Assembly (NCBI GenBank): GCA_036785325.1
Contig: JAXIVH010000016.1
Location: 4,069,243-4,133,242 of the forward strand
From: Urophycis tenuis
Taxonomy: Eukaryota > Chordata > Actinopteri > Gadiformes > Phycidae
DNA length: 64,000 bases
Direction of reading: 5' to 3'
Part shown: positions 20,287-32,814 of the stretch, piece after piece
How the letters are laid out: each line of letters begins with the position of its first letter
Position numbering within the stretch: the stretch's first letter is position 1
The notes under the pieces: model-generated
Seen by the model: the letters and a program-made list of their open reading frames with translations, nothing else
What the model was told of the DNA's origin: nothing
Databases searched by the model: none
Position numbers and translations under genes: made by a program

Positions 20287-20555
20287 GATCAGCATGTTTC
20301 TTGGATGTTCCATTATGACATTGATTCTATCAGACTGACCACAAGTAAAATGGTGACCATTCTAAACTTGCTTATAAAAAAACCTGTGAATACTCTGATG
20401 TTACAATCAGCGTACATCTTCTGCTGCAGGATATTGCTTCGTCCCTGACGTCCTAAATCGGTGTTTGTCTCCCTCTTCTGGCCAAAATGCATATCACAAT
20501 AGAGACGTCAGATCTGATCTATGACAGCGGTCCGCCTAACATCTATTATTATTAT

Positions 20556-21140
20556 TGTGTGTACTGCCCTCCTTGTGTGTTTCCTAAATAGACAGCCATT
20601 CTAACCCCATTCAAAGAAAACGCAAAGTCAGGATGTAGCCTCCAAGCTCCTGGTTTAATGTAAATGTAGAGTAAAACTGTAAAGAATACAAAACGTGTAT
20701 TTAGAATTAACATATCACTGTAAAACTGATGAAATGATAAATGTCTCTTTCCAATCTTCCTTCTTTTTTCTGGTGCAGCTGAGCACGTTTCAGGGCAGCA
20801 TGACGAATGATATACAGATTACCAAAGAAATAGCTGAAAATACTGAGATCTGTTCATAAAATCATAATCTATTGAAAGTAAGACATTAATACACTTTCAC
20901 GTTCCAAGGGCTCAAACACATAAGCTGAAAACAGATGAATTACTGACAAAAGAAAGATGTGTGCTGATAATACCAATCGAAAAGAATATCCAAATTGGTT
21001 GTTGGAGTTACCATGGAAACAATAAACATCTATCTTAGTAGCTGTCTATGATTGTTTACGGCAAATGCTGCATATCAGGAGACGCCAGTAGATGGCACTA
21101 AACTGCTAAATTAATTAACTAAACTGCCGAGGGCAGAACA
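20556..21140 (-). mobile_element. BEL/Pao 3' LTR (right arm, longer copy)
   Basis: On the minus strand it starts TGTTCTGCCCTCGGCAG directly after a purine-rich stretch and runs to 'ggcagtacacaca', about 585 bases. It retains the internal block deleted from the left-arm copy at 5438-5688. Confidence 0.6.
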
Positions 21141-21149
21141 CTTCCCGTC

Positions 21150-21850
21150 TGGCATCTGTAAGAGATGCCACATCAACATGTCATTAACGAAAAAGGATAC
21201 ATTAATATTCCTATCCGGCAAGATGATTTCTGTCACAGGCCTAAGAATCTTGTCTTTTCTTTTGTCACTTCTAACTCCATTTTGCGGACTTAACCATCTT
21301 GACCAGGAAAAACGGCTGTGATGAATGCCATGGGCCAATCGTTGCGAGCTGCTTGGGCATCCCTCAGCAGGACGAGGTCACTTCAATGTTGCATTGTTCC
21401 TCTTGCCACTTTCGACGAGGCTGCAGTGATTGGAGGTACTCTGCTCTCCACCTGGTCCAGAATCTCTTCGCCGTATGCCGCACCTGCATCCATTGTCGCT
21501 TGTAGAGGTCTTTTTCAACGAAGTCTCCAGGTGGTGCTGATAAGCCACTTTTCTGAGTGAGCAACGTGGAAGTTGTCAAGAGAGGGCAAGTCTGGGTCAG
21601 TTTGGATTGGGACAAGTGGTCTGGCGTTTGTGATGGCGGACACTTAAGCCATAAGTGTGCAGGACTTCATGTGAGAAGCCGCTTTATTCCGCATCAGCAT
21701 GGAGTCCAAGATTTTACGCGCAACTCCTATCAGGCGCTCCCAAACCCCTTCGCTCCATGAGCGAGGCATGAGGAGGGTTGAATTGCCATGTACAGCCCTG
21801 TTGACTGATGTAGCTTTGGATGTTGGATTAAGTCATTGCTGCAGCATTGA
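21150..21850 (-). pseudogene. BEL/Pao integrase C-terminal fragment (right arm)
   Basis: The minus-strand homologue of 4741-5372, with LTTSTLLTQKSGLSAPPGD, RQWMQVRHTAKRFWTRWRA and RPVTEIIL. It shares the TAA (complement of 21290-21292) and the later 1-nt shift with the left copy. It also has its own 4-base deletion near 21377 that breaks the frame after QCNIE. Shared plus private lesions place the duplication after the first decay. Confidence 0.8.
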
Positions 21851-22682
21851 TTTCTAGCTCCTTGCTGTCCTTAACGGAATTGGTTGCCAACTCCTCAGTG
21901 AGAAAAGTAGCCAAAGGCGGTCCTAAAAGTCGACAGAAGTCGCTAAATGACGTAATCGCATGATTTAACCCTCATCCTTTACCCGGGCTTGGGACCGGCA
22001 GACGTGAATTAAGACACGCTGGCAGTTACTTTTTGTGTTTTGTTTTTTGTTTGTTTATTATTTATTTTATTGATTCATTTTCAATTGGGGGATGTGGCTC
22101 ACACATTTCAGCCTATCACTGAAACAGAAGCTGCGCGATCGCTGTCTGTTTTATTTGCTTTCATTTTTTTGCAAAATGTCATAGCCTATAGGCCTATCCA
22201 GAGCTCTGGGCCTATCATGTCAGTGAAGGCATCTATTTGAATACAGAACGGAGAATGGCAGAGAATCAGCAGACCGGTCTGTAATGCTTGCTACCAGTTC
22301 TTGGAAGCTATTATTTTGTCCGAGCTCAACTACTTGCCTGCAGTGTTCGAGCAGCCGGAATCCAGACCGCTTTCTCGCAGCAGCACTCAGTGCCACTGAG
22401 CAGAGCGAGCAGCCGGGAGAGACAGTGAACGAGGGAGGAGGGAGGAGGAGCGATAACACACACAGCACAGCTGAACTCACTGCCCACTCTCAGGAGAGTA
22501 GAAAGGGACTGTACATCCATCACACCAGAGTCTCCAAAACTCTCTAGAACGCCGGGAAAGTAGCTAGATTTGTCACTAGTCGCTTTAAAAAGAATTAAAA
22601 AAAATATATCGTTAAATATAGACGTTGGCAACACTGTTCTGTCCTATGTGAAGTATATTGAAAAACAAAAACAATGAACGCA

Positions 22683-22870
22683 CCAATCATTAGATTAGAT
22701 TAGATTAGATTCAACTTTATTGTCATTGTGCAGAGTACAAGTAGGCCTACAGGGACAACGAAATACAGTTGGCGTTCTAACCAGAAGTGCAAATGAGCGA
22801 TTAAGGTGCAGGTTGAAATGCAGAAATGCAGAATAAGGAGCAAAATTGAAAAATGACAAGCTATGCACTA
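22683..22870 (-). mobile_element. LINE 3' end with (ATTAG)n tail
   Basis: The reverse complement reads like 28755-28865 in the septin gene: '...cgcaactgcatttcgttgtc'-type text, then tgcacaatgacaataaagtt and an (AATCT)n tail. Here it is inverted, with ATTAGATTAGATTAGATT at 22690-22710. Two copies in opposite orientation show it is a dispersed family. Confidence 0.65.
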
Positions 22871-23550
22871 AGGTATGCTAGGTTAAGGATGTATTAATGT
22901 GCCATGACAGTAAAAGATTGATCCCGCGGAATAACACGGGTGTTCTGCAGACATATGGTGTGGCCTATTGACGTACACACACAATTAAAACAGATGGACA
23001 CACAAGGCCATGTGCAATGTACCGCTTCCATATTTCTAAAGCACATTCCTCTTTCCGAATAAAGACCCAGAACAGAAACAATATGTGCAGAACACTCTAG
23101 GCAGAGCATCCGTGGATACGAAGCTGGGTGTATCTCTACGCGTATTTTAGTACTCATTCCCTCCTTTGCTCTGCAGTTTATTGAAAAGATAAATCATACA
23201 ATAAAGTGATTTAAAAGTAGTCAGATTCATTCTTAAAGAACACGGCACCTACTTACATCCCGCGATCTGTGACTGGTCACCTGACCCCCACCAGTCACGT
23301 CTTTATTTCTCAAGAATTGTATGGGGGGGGGAATCCTTTTTCTTAGATAGATAGATAATTGAGCCTATGGGTGCGGCAATCACGGACCAACCCAATAGTT
23401 CTCAATGGGCAAATTGATAGTACATTCCGGCATCGAGGGGGTGTTGCCACCAAGTGGCCATGTTGAATGAATTAAGCCGTTCCCTTCCGATACTGGTCAG
23501 ATGAAGACGGCTCCTCGTAAAGTCCCTCTTTACTCCTGCGGCGTCTGACG
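22871..23550. other. Septin 8 upstream region
   Basis: No coding region. The part close to 23551 is presumably the septin 8 promoter and 5' UTR, but I see no TATA box. The ATG context is GACGATGG, with a purine at -3. Confidence 0.4.
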
Positions 23551-24300
23551 ATGGCGGCCACTGAAATAGATATTTTCGCAGTAAGTATTCCATAATGTGT
23601 AAGCCAGAGATAACCGTGCACGGGAAATTGTCATCTCATTGCGACCTAGTAGACGGGGGGGATTATGCCTCCAACATAGCGTGTTTATCATAACGTTCAG
23701 GTGCCTCGGTGGGGGATTAGCCCGTCGATCGTGGTTTATCTGGCGTGTATGTCATGCTTCATCATTGTGTTATGTCTTGAGCAGCCTATTGACATAAGTC
23801 GGTCTGTTTGGATGCATTTTAAATATACTTTGCAAAGGTCAATGACGCATTTCAGCGTCCCGATGAGGGGTACTGGTGGGGATGCGAATGCATGACGCTT
23901 CTGTAACGACGCCCAAAGTCAGTAAACAAACTATAACAGCAAGATAATACGGTGCGTAGGTTGTTATAACGTTCACGTAGTCATTTTAACCGTGCATTAG
24001 TGTTGGCGTGTAAAGGTTTTAACGCAGGACGGCAGAGTGGAGTGTGATTAAGCATCGCCTCTGCTAATGACTGAGACAATGACGTTAAACACCACTTAGA
24101 GTTTATTGCTTTGCCACACTTTGATTTATCATCATCGAGGCAACATTCGAAGTGCTTCTTGGCACTCATATGTTGCGGGGGTTTCGCAAAACTGAGGATT
24201 TCAATCACACACGCACGCACACACAAAATGTGAGTAGAGAGTGCTAGTAAGGCTATGCATACCCTCTCACCCTGTCAAATAACATCCATATAAAGAGCTC

Positions 24301-24372
<72 letters not shown>

Positions 24373-27300
24373 CTCATCAAGCACATCATTTTCCTTATGT
24401 AAAATCTTCTAAAATGGGAACGCTGTTTGCCACAATGTTAAAGAGTCCCAGTGTGTATCTGGCATGAGGAAGAGCAACAGCTACCAAGCATACAAATTAA
24501 TCAGCCAGGATTCATATCAGTGCCATCTATTGTCCCATATGTGGATTCAGACTTTTCAGCATAATATTCCTTTACTGAAGCTGTGTCAATGCATGCAACT
24601 TTAGATTGCACACTTTGTTGTAGGGCATACTGAAGGTTATTATTTATGGGTTTTTATAACTTGAAGTTTTACTTCACTTCACGTCATTGTAAGCTGTTTA
24701 GTTTTAGTGTTTAGTCAAATTTTTGAATTGTCTTTATTGTGCTATGAAAGACATGTAGACACAAGGCCCTGCCATGAAGTCCATGTTCAATCAATGGCAT
24801 TGTAAGGAAGAAAACGAGCAATTGTCCAAAAGATGGGGGGGGGGGGAAATGTTTGCAGTCAATAGAATGACATGAATTAAAATGTGGATGTTTTGTGTTC
24901 CTCTTCATTTCAGAATGAAGAGAAGCGTAACGTGGAGCTGGGAGGACATGTCGGGTTCGACAGTCTCCCAGACCAGTTGGTCAGCAAGGCTGTCTCGCAG
25001 GGATTCTGCTTCAACATCCTCTGTGTTGGCAAGTTTGAATTACATTCAAAGGACACACAGACGCACTCACACGCAGACAGACAGACAGACAGACACACAG
25101 ACACTTTATTTATCCCAAAGGAAAAAGGCAGGCAGTCAGGCAGTATCTCAATACGACACACAATAAAAAGCAAAAAAAATAAAAATGTGCAATGCACACA
25201 ATAACGCCTGTATACATTTCCTACACTATACAAACACATGAGATGTGTAAAACCCAATACAAGACCCTGGACACATGGATTTTTGAAGCAGTAGAAAAAA
25301 AAAATCCATATCCACAGACGGCGCACTAAATGTGCAGTCGTGAAGCAGGAAAGGTAATAAAACAAACCCAGCAAACAGACAGCCACTGCCCCTCAAGTCG
25401 GCCTGGAAGTAAACAAGACGCCACTTGAGTCAGTGTTGCAACATTTAAACCACATTGTTAAGATAACTTTGTACATAGTTTTTTTTAGTTTTTTTTAATG
25501 GAAATATTTCGACATTGAATGGCCGCATGCTCCATGTCACAGGACATTCGTACACGTGTATAAATGTACAAATATCTGTTTTGCCCGGAACAGGGGAGAC
25601 GGGGATCGGGAAGTCGACGCTAATCAACACTCTCTTCAACACGACGTTTGAGAGCGACGAGGCCAGCCATTACCTGAGCGACGTGCACCTGCGGCCCAGC
25701 ACCTACGACCTGCAGGAGAGCAACGTCAACCTGAAGCTGACCATCGTGGACACGGTGGGGTTTGGGGACCAGATCAACAAAGAAGACAGGTGTTGTTTTC
25801 CCCGTTCTGTCGGCTTGTTGTTTCTGGGCATGTAGAGAGAAGCGGGCCATCTCTAGAGGGTCTGGACTCTGGTCCGACTGAGTGCCCAACACAATTCCAA
25901 AAATAACACGATGTTATTCCACGTTGACATTTAGTCATTTAAATGTGCTGGGTAAGATTTGAGAGTTGAAAATAGACAGCAAGCTGAAAAGAGTGGAGGA
26001 GAGCAAGTCTTTGAAACTGACATCTAAACGGGCACGCAGGTGCACTCAGCTGGAAACTGATTCTCACCGCACAGATCTCTCACCAATAGCTGACGGATGG
26101 CTATGCCATTTCTAACATCACACTGAAAAACAAACTTAAATCTCTGCACCGTTTACAGATGCTGTTGTCTAAAGTGACTTCTAAAGTAAGGCTGAGAACA
26201 TTTAAAGCACACAGTCAACATTGGAGGCACAACAAAAAACAGTGGGTCGGAAAATCTGCACAACTGCTGAATGCATAACATGCACAACAACAGAACAGAG
26301 GGCAGGGCATATACTGTGGTGCATGTAACGGGCAGATCCAGAGTAGCTGAAGGAATCAAAGACTTTTACTGCACATTTCATACTTTTGAAATCATTAATG
26401 ATTAATATCATTGATGTACATTATATTAATGGTTTCGTTTGACCAATGACGGGTTCAATTTTGTGGTCTGAAATATAATGACTACAGGGATTGTAAAAGG
26501 CTGACATTCATGGTTGAAAGGCTGCAGGAGCAGCAGAGTGTCTATATTCTGAGACAGTAAAACATTGTCTAAACTGCAAGGCAAGCTAGCTTTAAACATG
26601 AATCTAACCTGGTGTGGAAGAACATCAGATAGCTGAGTTATCTGTGATACATTTATCATCGCCTTCTTTTTGCTCTGCAGCTATAAACCCATTGTGGACT
26701 ACATCGACACCCAGTTTGAGAACTACCTCCAGGAGGAGCTGAAAATCAAGCGTTCCCTGTACAACTACCACGACACCAGAATCCACATCTGCCTGTACTT
26801 CATAGCCCCGACCGGCCACTCCCTCAAGTCCTTGGATCTGGTGACCATGAAGAAATTAGACAGCAAGGTGAGTTAAGCCCAACCATAAAACAGCAGCAAT
26901 GTCTATTATGTATGTCAGTTCACTCTTGCATGTTGATCATTACATGTTCACAGCTAACTGATTTTGTCTGCCCAACTTGTTAACTACCTATTGATACCAA
27001 CTTCATGCATGCCAACCTGACAGATGTAGAGCTATTCTTGATTTACTTGGGCAGGACATTTAGGCAAGTATTACCCTTGTGTTTATACATTTGAAGTAGG
27101 TAGGGTCTTTTTCACCATTCATTTTTTTTAATTCATTACGCAGGTGAACATCATCCCTGTCATCGCAAAGGCCGACACAATCTCCAAAAGCGAGTTGCAC
27201 AAATTCAAGATTAAGATCATGAGTGAACTGGTGAGCAACGGAGTACAGATCTACCAGTTTCCCACCGAGGACGAAGCTGTCACAGAGATCAACTCCAGTA

Positions 27301-30300
27301 TGAATGTGAGCATGACCTCCTTTCACACACACACAGGCCTAATGCCGTGTCACTGCATGAACAATTCTGTAAGGGTTTGTAACAATTAAATGGTTAATAA
27401 TTATTCTTTGTCCACCAAATAGAATATTTTTCAATATAGCCACTTAGACCAGGCATTTTCTTTAGAGGTAAAGTGTTTTCATGTTCAACCATTTTCCTGA
27501 GCATACCAGTGAGCCATCTGTGGAATTCTGTCCTTCCTGAAGGATTGGACCCCCACAAACACTAAGGGCAGTGTTCTGATCCAAGGCTTTGACATTGGAT
27601 TGGTTCTATTTGAGTCTTCTGTCCAATGAAACCAATGTAGAATAATCATCACGTAGGTAAACATACTGTAACCGTAGGTTTAGATTTAGATTTAGGGCAT
27701 TTAGCAGCTTTTGTCCAAAGCGACTTACAATAAGGACATTTGTCAGAAGAAGGTGAAACCTTTCATTGCTCTTAACACAGTAAAGAAGTCACCAGAACAC
27801 GTTTCAAGAATTCCAATTGCAGTGGTGACATTTATCTGAGCTGGGTTTAGACAGGCAACATAAACAATAATGCACAGATGATTGTCATCACCTCAATTAG
27901 GAGTCAATTCACAGGTGAAGAGTTCAAGTTGGCCCCTGGCGTCCAGCAGAATAGGGAATAGCAGGAATAGGCCTCTCCTTCAATGGTCCTTCCATTCTCT
28001 ACCAACAGGCTCATCTTCCTTTTGCTGTGATTGGAAGTGTGGATCAGGTGAAGGTTGGCAACAAGATGGTGAGGGCGAGGCTCTATCCTTGGGGATCAGT
28101 ACAAGGTGAGTCTGTACCACTGTGATGGGACAGAACTGCTGTTTACGATGAAAACCCCATGGCTCCACGTTGACCTACAGCTAAGCTAATCGATAGATAA
28201 TGTGCCATACAACTGTGCAAAGACAGGAGCTGACAGACAGACACACACACACACGAGGCTGCGTTGAATTCAGTCCGAACATGTGCTCATTGTCCTTCAG
28301 TGGAGAACGAGAGCCACTGTGACTTTGTGAAGCTCAGGGAAATGCTGCTTCGCGTCAACATCGAGGATCTCAGGGAACAGACGCACGCGCGGCACTACGA
28401 GCTTTACCGCCGCTGCAAACTGGAGGAGATGGGATTCAAGGACACAGATCCAGACAGCCAGCCCTTCAGGTGAGATGAAGCCTGGGTGGGTTTGACGCTT
28501 CTGGTGGGAAGACATCCAGAAATTGGGAGTCACAATGTCTGTATACTCTGATCAATTGATAGAATCGGAACACCCGTCGGAATTTGAGTTGTTGTTTGCT
28601 GTTTGAGTTGCTGTTTCTGCTACTGTTAGTTAACCGTTACTACCTCGACAATCACTACCTCCACTTGCACTGTTTACTGTTTACCGTCACTTTAATGACT
28701 ACTGCCACTTTTCCTGTTTTTCAATATTGCACTCTGCACCTTAATCTGCATTTCAACCTGCACCTTAATCGCTCATTTGCACTTCTGGTTAGAACGCCAA
28801 CTGCATTTCGTTGTCCCTGTACTTGTACTCTGCACAATGACAATAAAGTTGAATCTAATCTAATTTGACACAGAGTACACTTCAAGACTTAAGTATTGAT
28901 TCGGTATGCATCCCACAGCCTGCAGCAGACCTATGAGACCAAGAGGAAAGAGTTCCTGGTGGAGCTGCAGCGCAAGGAGGAGGAGATGCGACAGATGTTT
29001 GTCAACAAAGTGAAGGAGACAGAGGCGGAGCTGAAAGAGAAGGAAAGAGAGGTAAGCGCCAGGCCGCTGGACTGATGAATCCATCCGTTGTGCCGTCGTC
29101 AGACTGTAAGAATACTTGTCTTTATCATGCCTCATGACATACACCCCCCCCCCCCCCCCCCCTCCAGCTGCATGAGAGGTTTGAGCAGTTGAAACGCATG
29201 CACCACGATGAAAAGAGGAACCTGGAGGAGAAGAGACGGGAGCTGGAAGAGGAGATGAACTCTTTCAACAGGAGAAAGGTGGCTGCCGAGACCCTCATGG
29301 GCCAGGCACTCCAGAGCTGCTCCCAGCAGCCCTTCAAGAAGGACAAGGACAAGAAGAAGTAAGTCCACTTTGTGGTTGTTGTTGTGTGTTGTTGTTGTTG
29401 GTCTTGTTGTTGATCAGGGTCTCATTTGAATGGCCTCTCAGAAGCGGGTTGGCAGTGGAGCTGTTCTCTCACAGTTACTCGGCTAGATTCTCAAAGTATC
29501 TCAGTTCACATGGCAGGCATTGCAGCAAACCCACTCCTTAAAGTTAGGGTAGGCCATTGAATTTAGAAGCATTTTTTTGTCATATGTATTCTCCTTACAT
29601 CCCGACAGCAATTCACACATCAAATGCTCGGGCAAAAAAAGGACAAATATCTAGTTTCTAATATCTAGTTTCTGTGGCTGTCCCAGGCCTGTAATTAGCC
29701 TGTCGCATTGGATGGCCTATGTGTCCATTGGCTACCTGCATGCGCTGTGCCCTTGCAGTCATTGCGGGAGTGGCTTTGTAGGGCAGCCCGAAGGGAGGGG
29801 TGGGATTTTTTTTCGGTTGGACACTTTAGCTATAAATCTAGCTTACTCTGGCTGTTTTCCCCCAAATTCCCCGACCCTAGTTTGGTGTCATGACTCTGTG
29901 TTCTACTGCGTGTTCTGAGTGGTGCTGAAGTGAGAGGAGGAAGTGACTAAGGAGATAGCGTTGTCATGCCACGAGCCATGTTGGCTACCACACTGATACT
30001 TGGGACAGATTGAGGCTGACAGGGTGTGTCCAGACTCTGTAGGGGGGGTCACAGCCTGCATTATACTGCCTGCATTGCACATCTCTGCGTGGTGACCTGG
30101 CAGATTGCGTCTCCGACAGGGGCAATACTGTTTACACACGAAAAGATGCTACAAGCCCTTCATCTTGATGACAGTGTATATGCAAATATGATTATTATTT
30201 GGATGACATCAAGATAATTTAAACCTTGAGTGCCCAATAAAAAACCAAGTGCACAAACAATCATTACATTAAAGCGGTAATCTTGAAGTTCTCTGTTACG

Positions 30301-30619
30301 CTCCCTTTGGCGCCACCTATGGTGACAAATAAAACTGCGCCGCTGCACAACACAAGTGAGTTAAAGAGTGAGTCTGTTGGGGCAGGTCCACTCTCTGGCA
30401 GAACACTGCTGGGTGATGGAAACCATGTCACAAACTGCGGCGGTGTGATTAAATGCATGGCGGGAAAGTCCCCACCGACACCCAGTTTGTAACGTTCATG
30501 ATAATGCAAATACTACGGCTTACTCGCGACAGTGTTACCTTATTTGGCGATAGATAGTGGCTTAAGTGACTAAAGTCTTTGGAGATCTTCGAGATTGCTA
30601 CTTTGAAAAACAAACAGTG

Positions 30620-30669
<50 letters not shown>

Positions 30670-31975
30670 TTATTTTGATAAATCTATAAAGATAGGCTAA
30701 TTAACTACACGTGTTATTTGTATTAAAGGTATTTTGTAATATTGATGCTTTGTGAAATATCATTCATAATTCCACATCCCCTGTTTGATTGGCTCCATCC
30801 TTTTATTTTTCTGTCATATTTATCATGTTTTTGCTATTTGTTTTCTGTCCTCCTTTTAGTTGATTTATGGAGCAGTCATCCAGGAAAACCAGGAATGTGT
30901 CTTTCATCAGCATGGGAAAAGACTTTGATATTTGACCTTACTTATTGACATTGTATGTGTAGACACAAAATACACTGTGACAATGTATGTATGTGGGCTG
31001 AGAGTGCTGTGTGGGCCATAAGCCGTGGTGAGCTTATGGATCAAAAAAGGTACGAACAGTGGATTCAATGTGTCCCTAACGCTGACTCTGCTAGATATGT
31101 GAAAACAGCAGCGCAGACTGCTGTCATAACACCGCTTGTGTTGTTTTATGTTCATGCCGCGGCGGTGCAGTCGTCTGCCTTTGGAGATGTTACTCACAAT
31201 GCAGAACGCCCCACAGAGTGACTCTCCTGTCTTACGGCTAACAGCAGCTTGAGTCACGCTATAGCATTAATAAGGGTTGGGGTTAACAGAGTTAAGAGGT
31301 TTGTTTATTCATTCATAGATATTTATATTATGTAACTCACTGTCAGAGTGGAATTATCCCAGTGTCCTGTGATAGTAGGACGGAATGTGATATAACAACT
31401 AATGCACAAGTTGATTCCTCTTCAGCTATTTTATAAGAATACATATGTAATGTACATAGTTATCTTAATACACTTAATGTATTTTCTGACCTGATGGTGA
31501 GTTAGTTTTTTTTTTAAAATATATTGTCTTCCGAAAGGCATGACATGCAAAGCTGTGAGCTACAGCACTGTGATTTTATAGTTTACTTTAACAATAGGAA
31601 GGAATAACTCAAACTTTATTTGCCTTTCCATTCAAATAAAGAATGATACAACTAAGCCATGCATCTGTTCATCTCTGTTGATTAATTTATCCATATTTGC
31701 CCTCCAATTTATCCCCAAAAATATCAGACCATCCCCATCAGTGAAACTACATACTATTCATGCACACCAAAATCATGGTATCAATATTTTGAAAGTTTGA
31801 TAGTAAGCAGAATTTGTTTGACTTCGTATGTGTTTCTTAATGTTATAAGCCAGCATGATGCAATTGTTGATGTCTACTGTTCTTAAAAATGGCTGACCTG
31901 GCTTTTCTCTCTTTTCATAGCTTCTTTAGTCTTCCATCTGCGTGCTCCTTAACCTCAGGAAGGAATTTGAATTAG
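23551..31975 (+). CDS. septin8: Septin 8 (SEPT6-subgroup GTP-binding cytoskeletal protein)
   Basis: Ten coding exons join in frame to 444 residues: 23551-23580, 24914-25028, 25594-25789, 26681-26867, 27144-27305, 28009-28105, 28301-28469, 28919-29051, 29168-29358 and 31921-31975. The start MAATEIDIFA matches vertebrate septin 8. The P-loop GETGIGKS is at residues 49-56, the DTVG motif at 101-104 and AKAD at 184-187. The septin unique element (RARLYPWGSVQVEN) follows, then a long charged coiled coil encoded by exons 8-9. SEPT6-group septins sit inside hetero-oligomeric filaments at the cell cortex and, from family knowledge, bind GTP without hydrolysing it. Intron 2 uses a GC donor (25029-25030); the others are GT-AG. 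Exon 9 read through its donor gives an immediate TAA. I chose septin 8 over 6, 10 or 11 from the G-domain sequence (ESDEASHYLSD, QFENYLQEELKIKRSL). The a/b paralogue is undecided. Confidence 0.93.
24304..24372 (+). repeat. (TG)n/(CG)n microsatellite in septin 8 intron 1
   Basis: About 60 bases of TG ending in a short CGCG run. Confidence 0.95.
25066..25300 (-). mobile_element. LINE 3' end with CAGA tail in septin 8 intron 2
   Basis: A (CAGA)n run at 25072-25093 is followed by 'cactttatttatcccaaagg'. This is the inverted form of a LINE 3' terminus and resembles 60721-60790. No coding part is left. Confidence 0.55.
27675..27850. repeat. Dispersed teleost repeat in septin 8 intron 5
   Basis: Contains the block 'tagggcatttagcagc...tccaaagcgacttacaataa...cagaagaaggtgaaac', shared with 8545-8700, 34797-34960 and 42483-42900. 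The family name is not certain to me. Confidence 0.7.
28600..28866 (+). mobile_element. LINE 3' end in septin 8 intron 7
   Basis: A 3' UTR rich in 'caccttaatc' and 'gcactctgcacc' words, then 'gacaataaagttgaatct' and an AATCT tail at 28851-28863. Same family as the inverted copy at 22683-22870. Confidence 0.65.
29359..31920 (+). other. Septin 8 intron 9 (long last intron)
   Basis: No additional exon is supported. It contains a GTT-rich start, a duplicated short promoter-like segment with no gene, and an (AT)n run at 30620-30666. The splice acceptor is tctcttttcatag. Confidence 0.6.
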
Positions 31976-32545
31976 AAGACTATGCACCACAACAAAAGAT
32001 TGCAGATTCCCCCTGAGGTCTACCTTCACATGTATTCATAAGCAGTGGCTTCAAAGCATGGTTTCTGCATGAACAGAACATCCCCTGAAATCAAATCTCA
32101 AAAAAAGAAAATTATTGTCATAATAATCTTTGACTTTATAGGTCTATATGTAAATTTTCCCTTTGTCTGCTCTTTTGACAATTGATCTACACTGTGAAGG
32201 TATTAGATCTAAAAATGATCTTTAAATGTTTTGGCTTTAAGGGGCTATTTTCACTTAAGCACTTTAAATTGTATTATTTAACATTACTGTTGAAAATAAT
32301 GTTGTGTCTCTATGAAGATAATAGCCAACTAAATTATAATAAATGTTGTTTGTGTTTAATAGATATTTATAACTTTGGCTATGATTTATTGGCCTATTTC
32401 ATAGGAACAAATTGTCTACTAATTATTTCATTGAATGGAGACGACATCTCAGGCTGGTGAAGTAAGTCGATTAAAAATCAGTATGATTAAAGCAGTGCTT
32501 GAACGTATGTTGTTGATTTATATTTTCTGCTGTAATAAATATCTA
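31976..32545 (+). other. Septin 8 3' UTR
   Basis: AT-rich region after the stop codon, with AATAAA near 32338 and again near 32534 as candidate polyadenylation signals. No other gene is visible. Confidence 0.5.
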
Positions 32546-32814
32546 CATTGAAAACACCTGCTCGAGTCTCTTTCTCCGTGTCTGGCTGCAGAACAACGAT
32601 TACCAAACACAGAGACTGTTCTAGAAGGACATGGAGTTGTGATGCAAATGCAAATAACTCCAATGCAAACCAGTAGTATTTCCAAAAGTAAAAAACAAAG
32701 CAAACGAATGATACGATTGAGGTTAAAGAAGGTAACACTGTCAAACAATGTTTAACGATCTCAAGGGCATTTAAGTTGTATATATAACCCAGTCAACCAA
32801 CGTTGACTTAAGAC

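Larger units (their letters stand above)
17525..22465 (-). repeat. Right arm of the giant inverted repeat
   Basis: The reverse-complement partner of 4130-9190. It is closest to the left arm near the Pao fragment and the RTE fragment, and differs by tract-length changes, a right-only repeat insertion (19915-20286) and the absence of 7890-8751. The inner junction is near 17525, next to the unrelated sequence 'cctaatattataaaaccag'. The outer junction is near 22465. Confidence 0.85.

Noticed and set aside
4130..22465. A single giant DNA transposon with 5-kb terminal inverted repeats
   Set aside because: No transposase or other element gene lies in the centre apart from the self-contained Ty3 insertion, no target duplication was found at the outer ends, and the arms are mosaics of unrelated dead elements.
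24910..25386. 158-codon minus-strand frame across septin 8 exon 2
   Set aside because: It is antisense to a real exon and runs into a LINE tail with CAGA repeats. No independent support.
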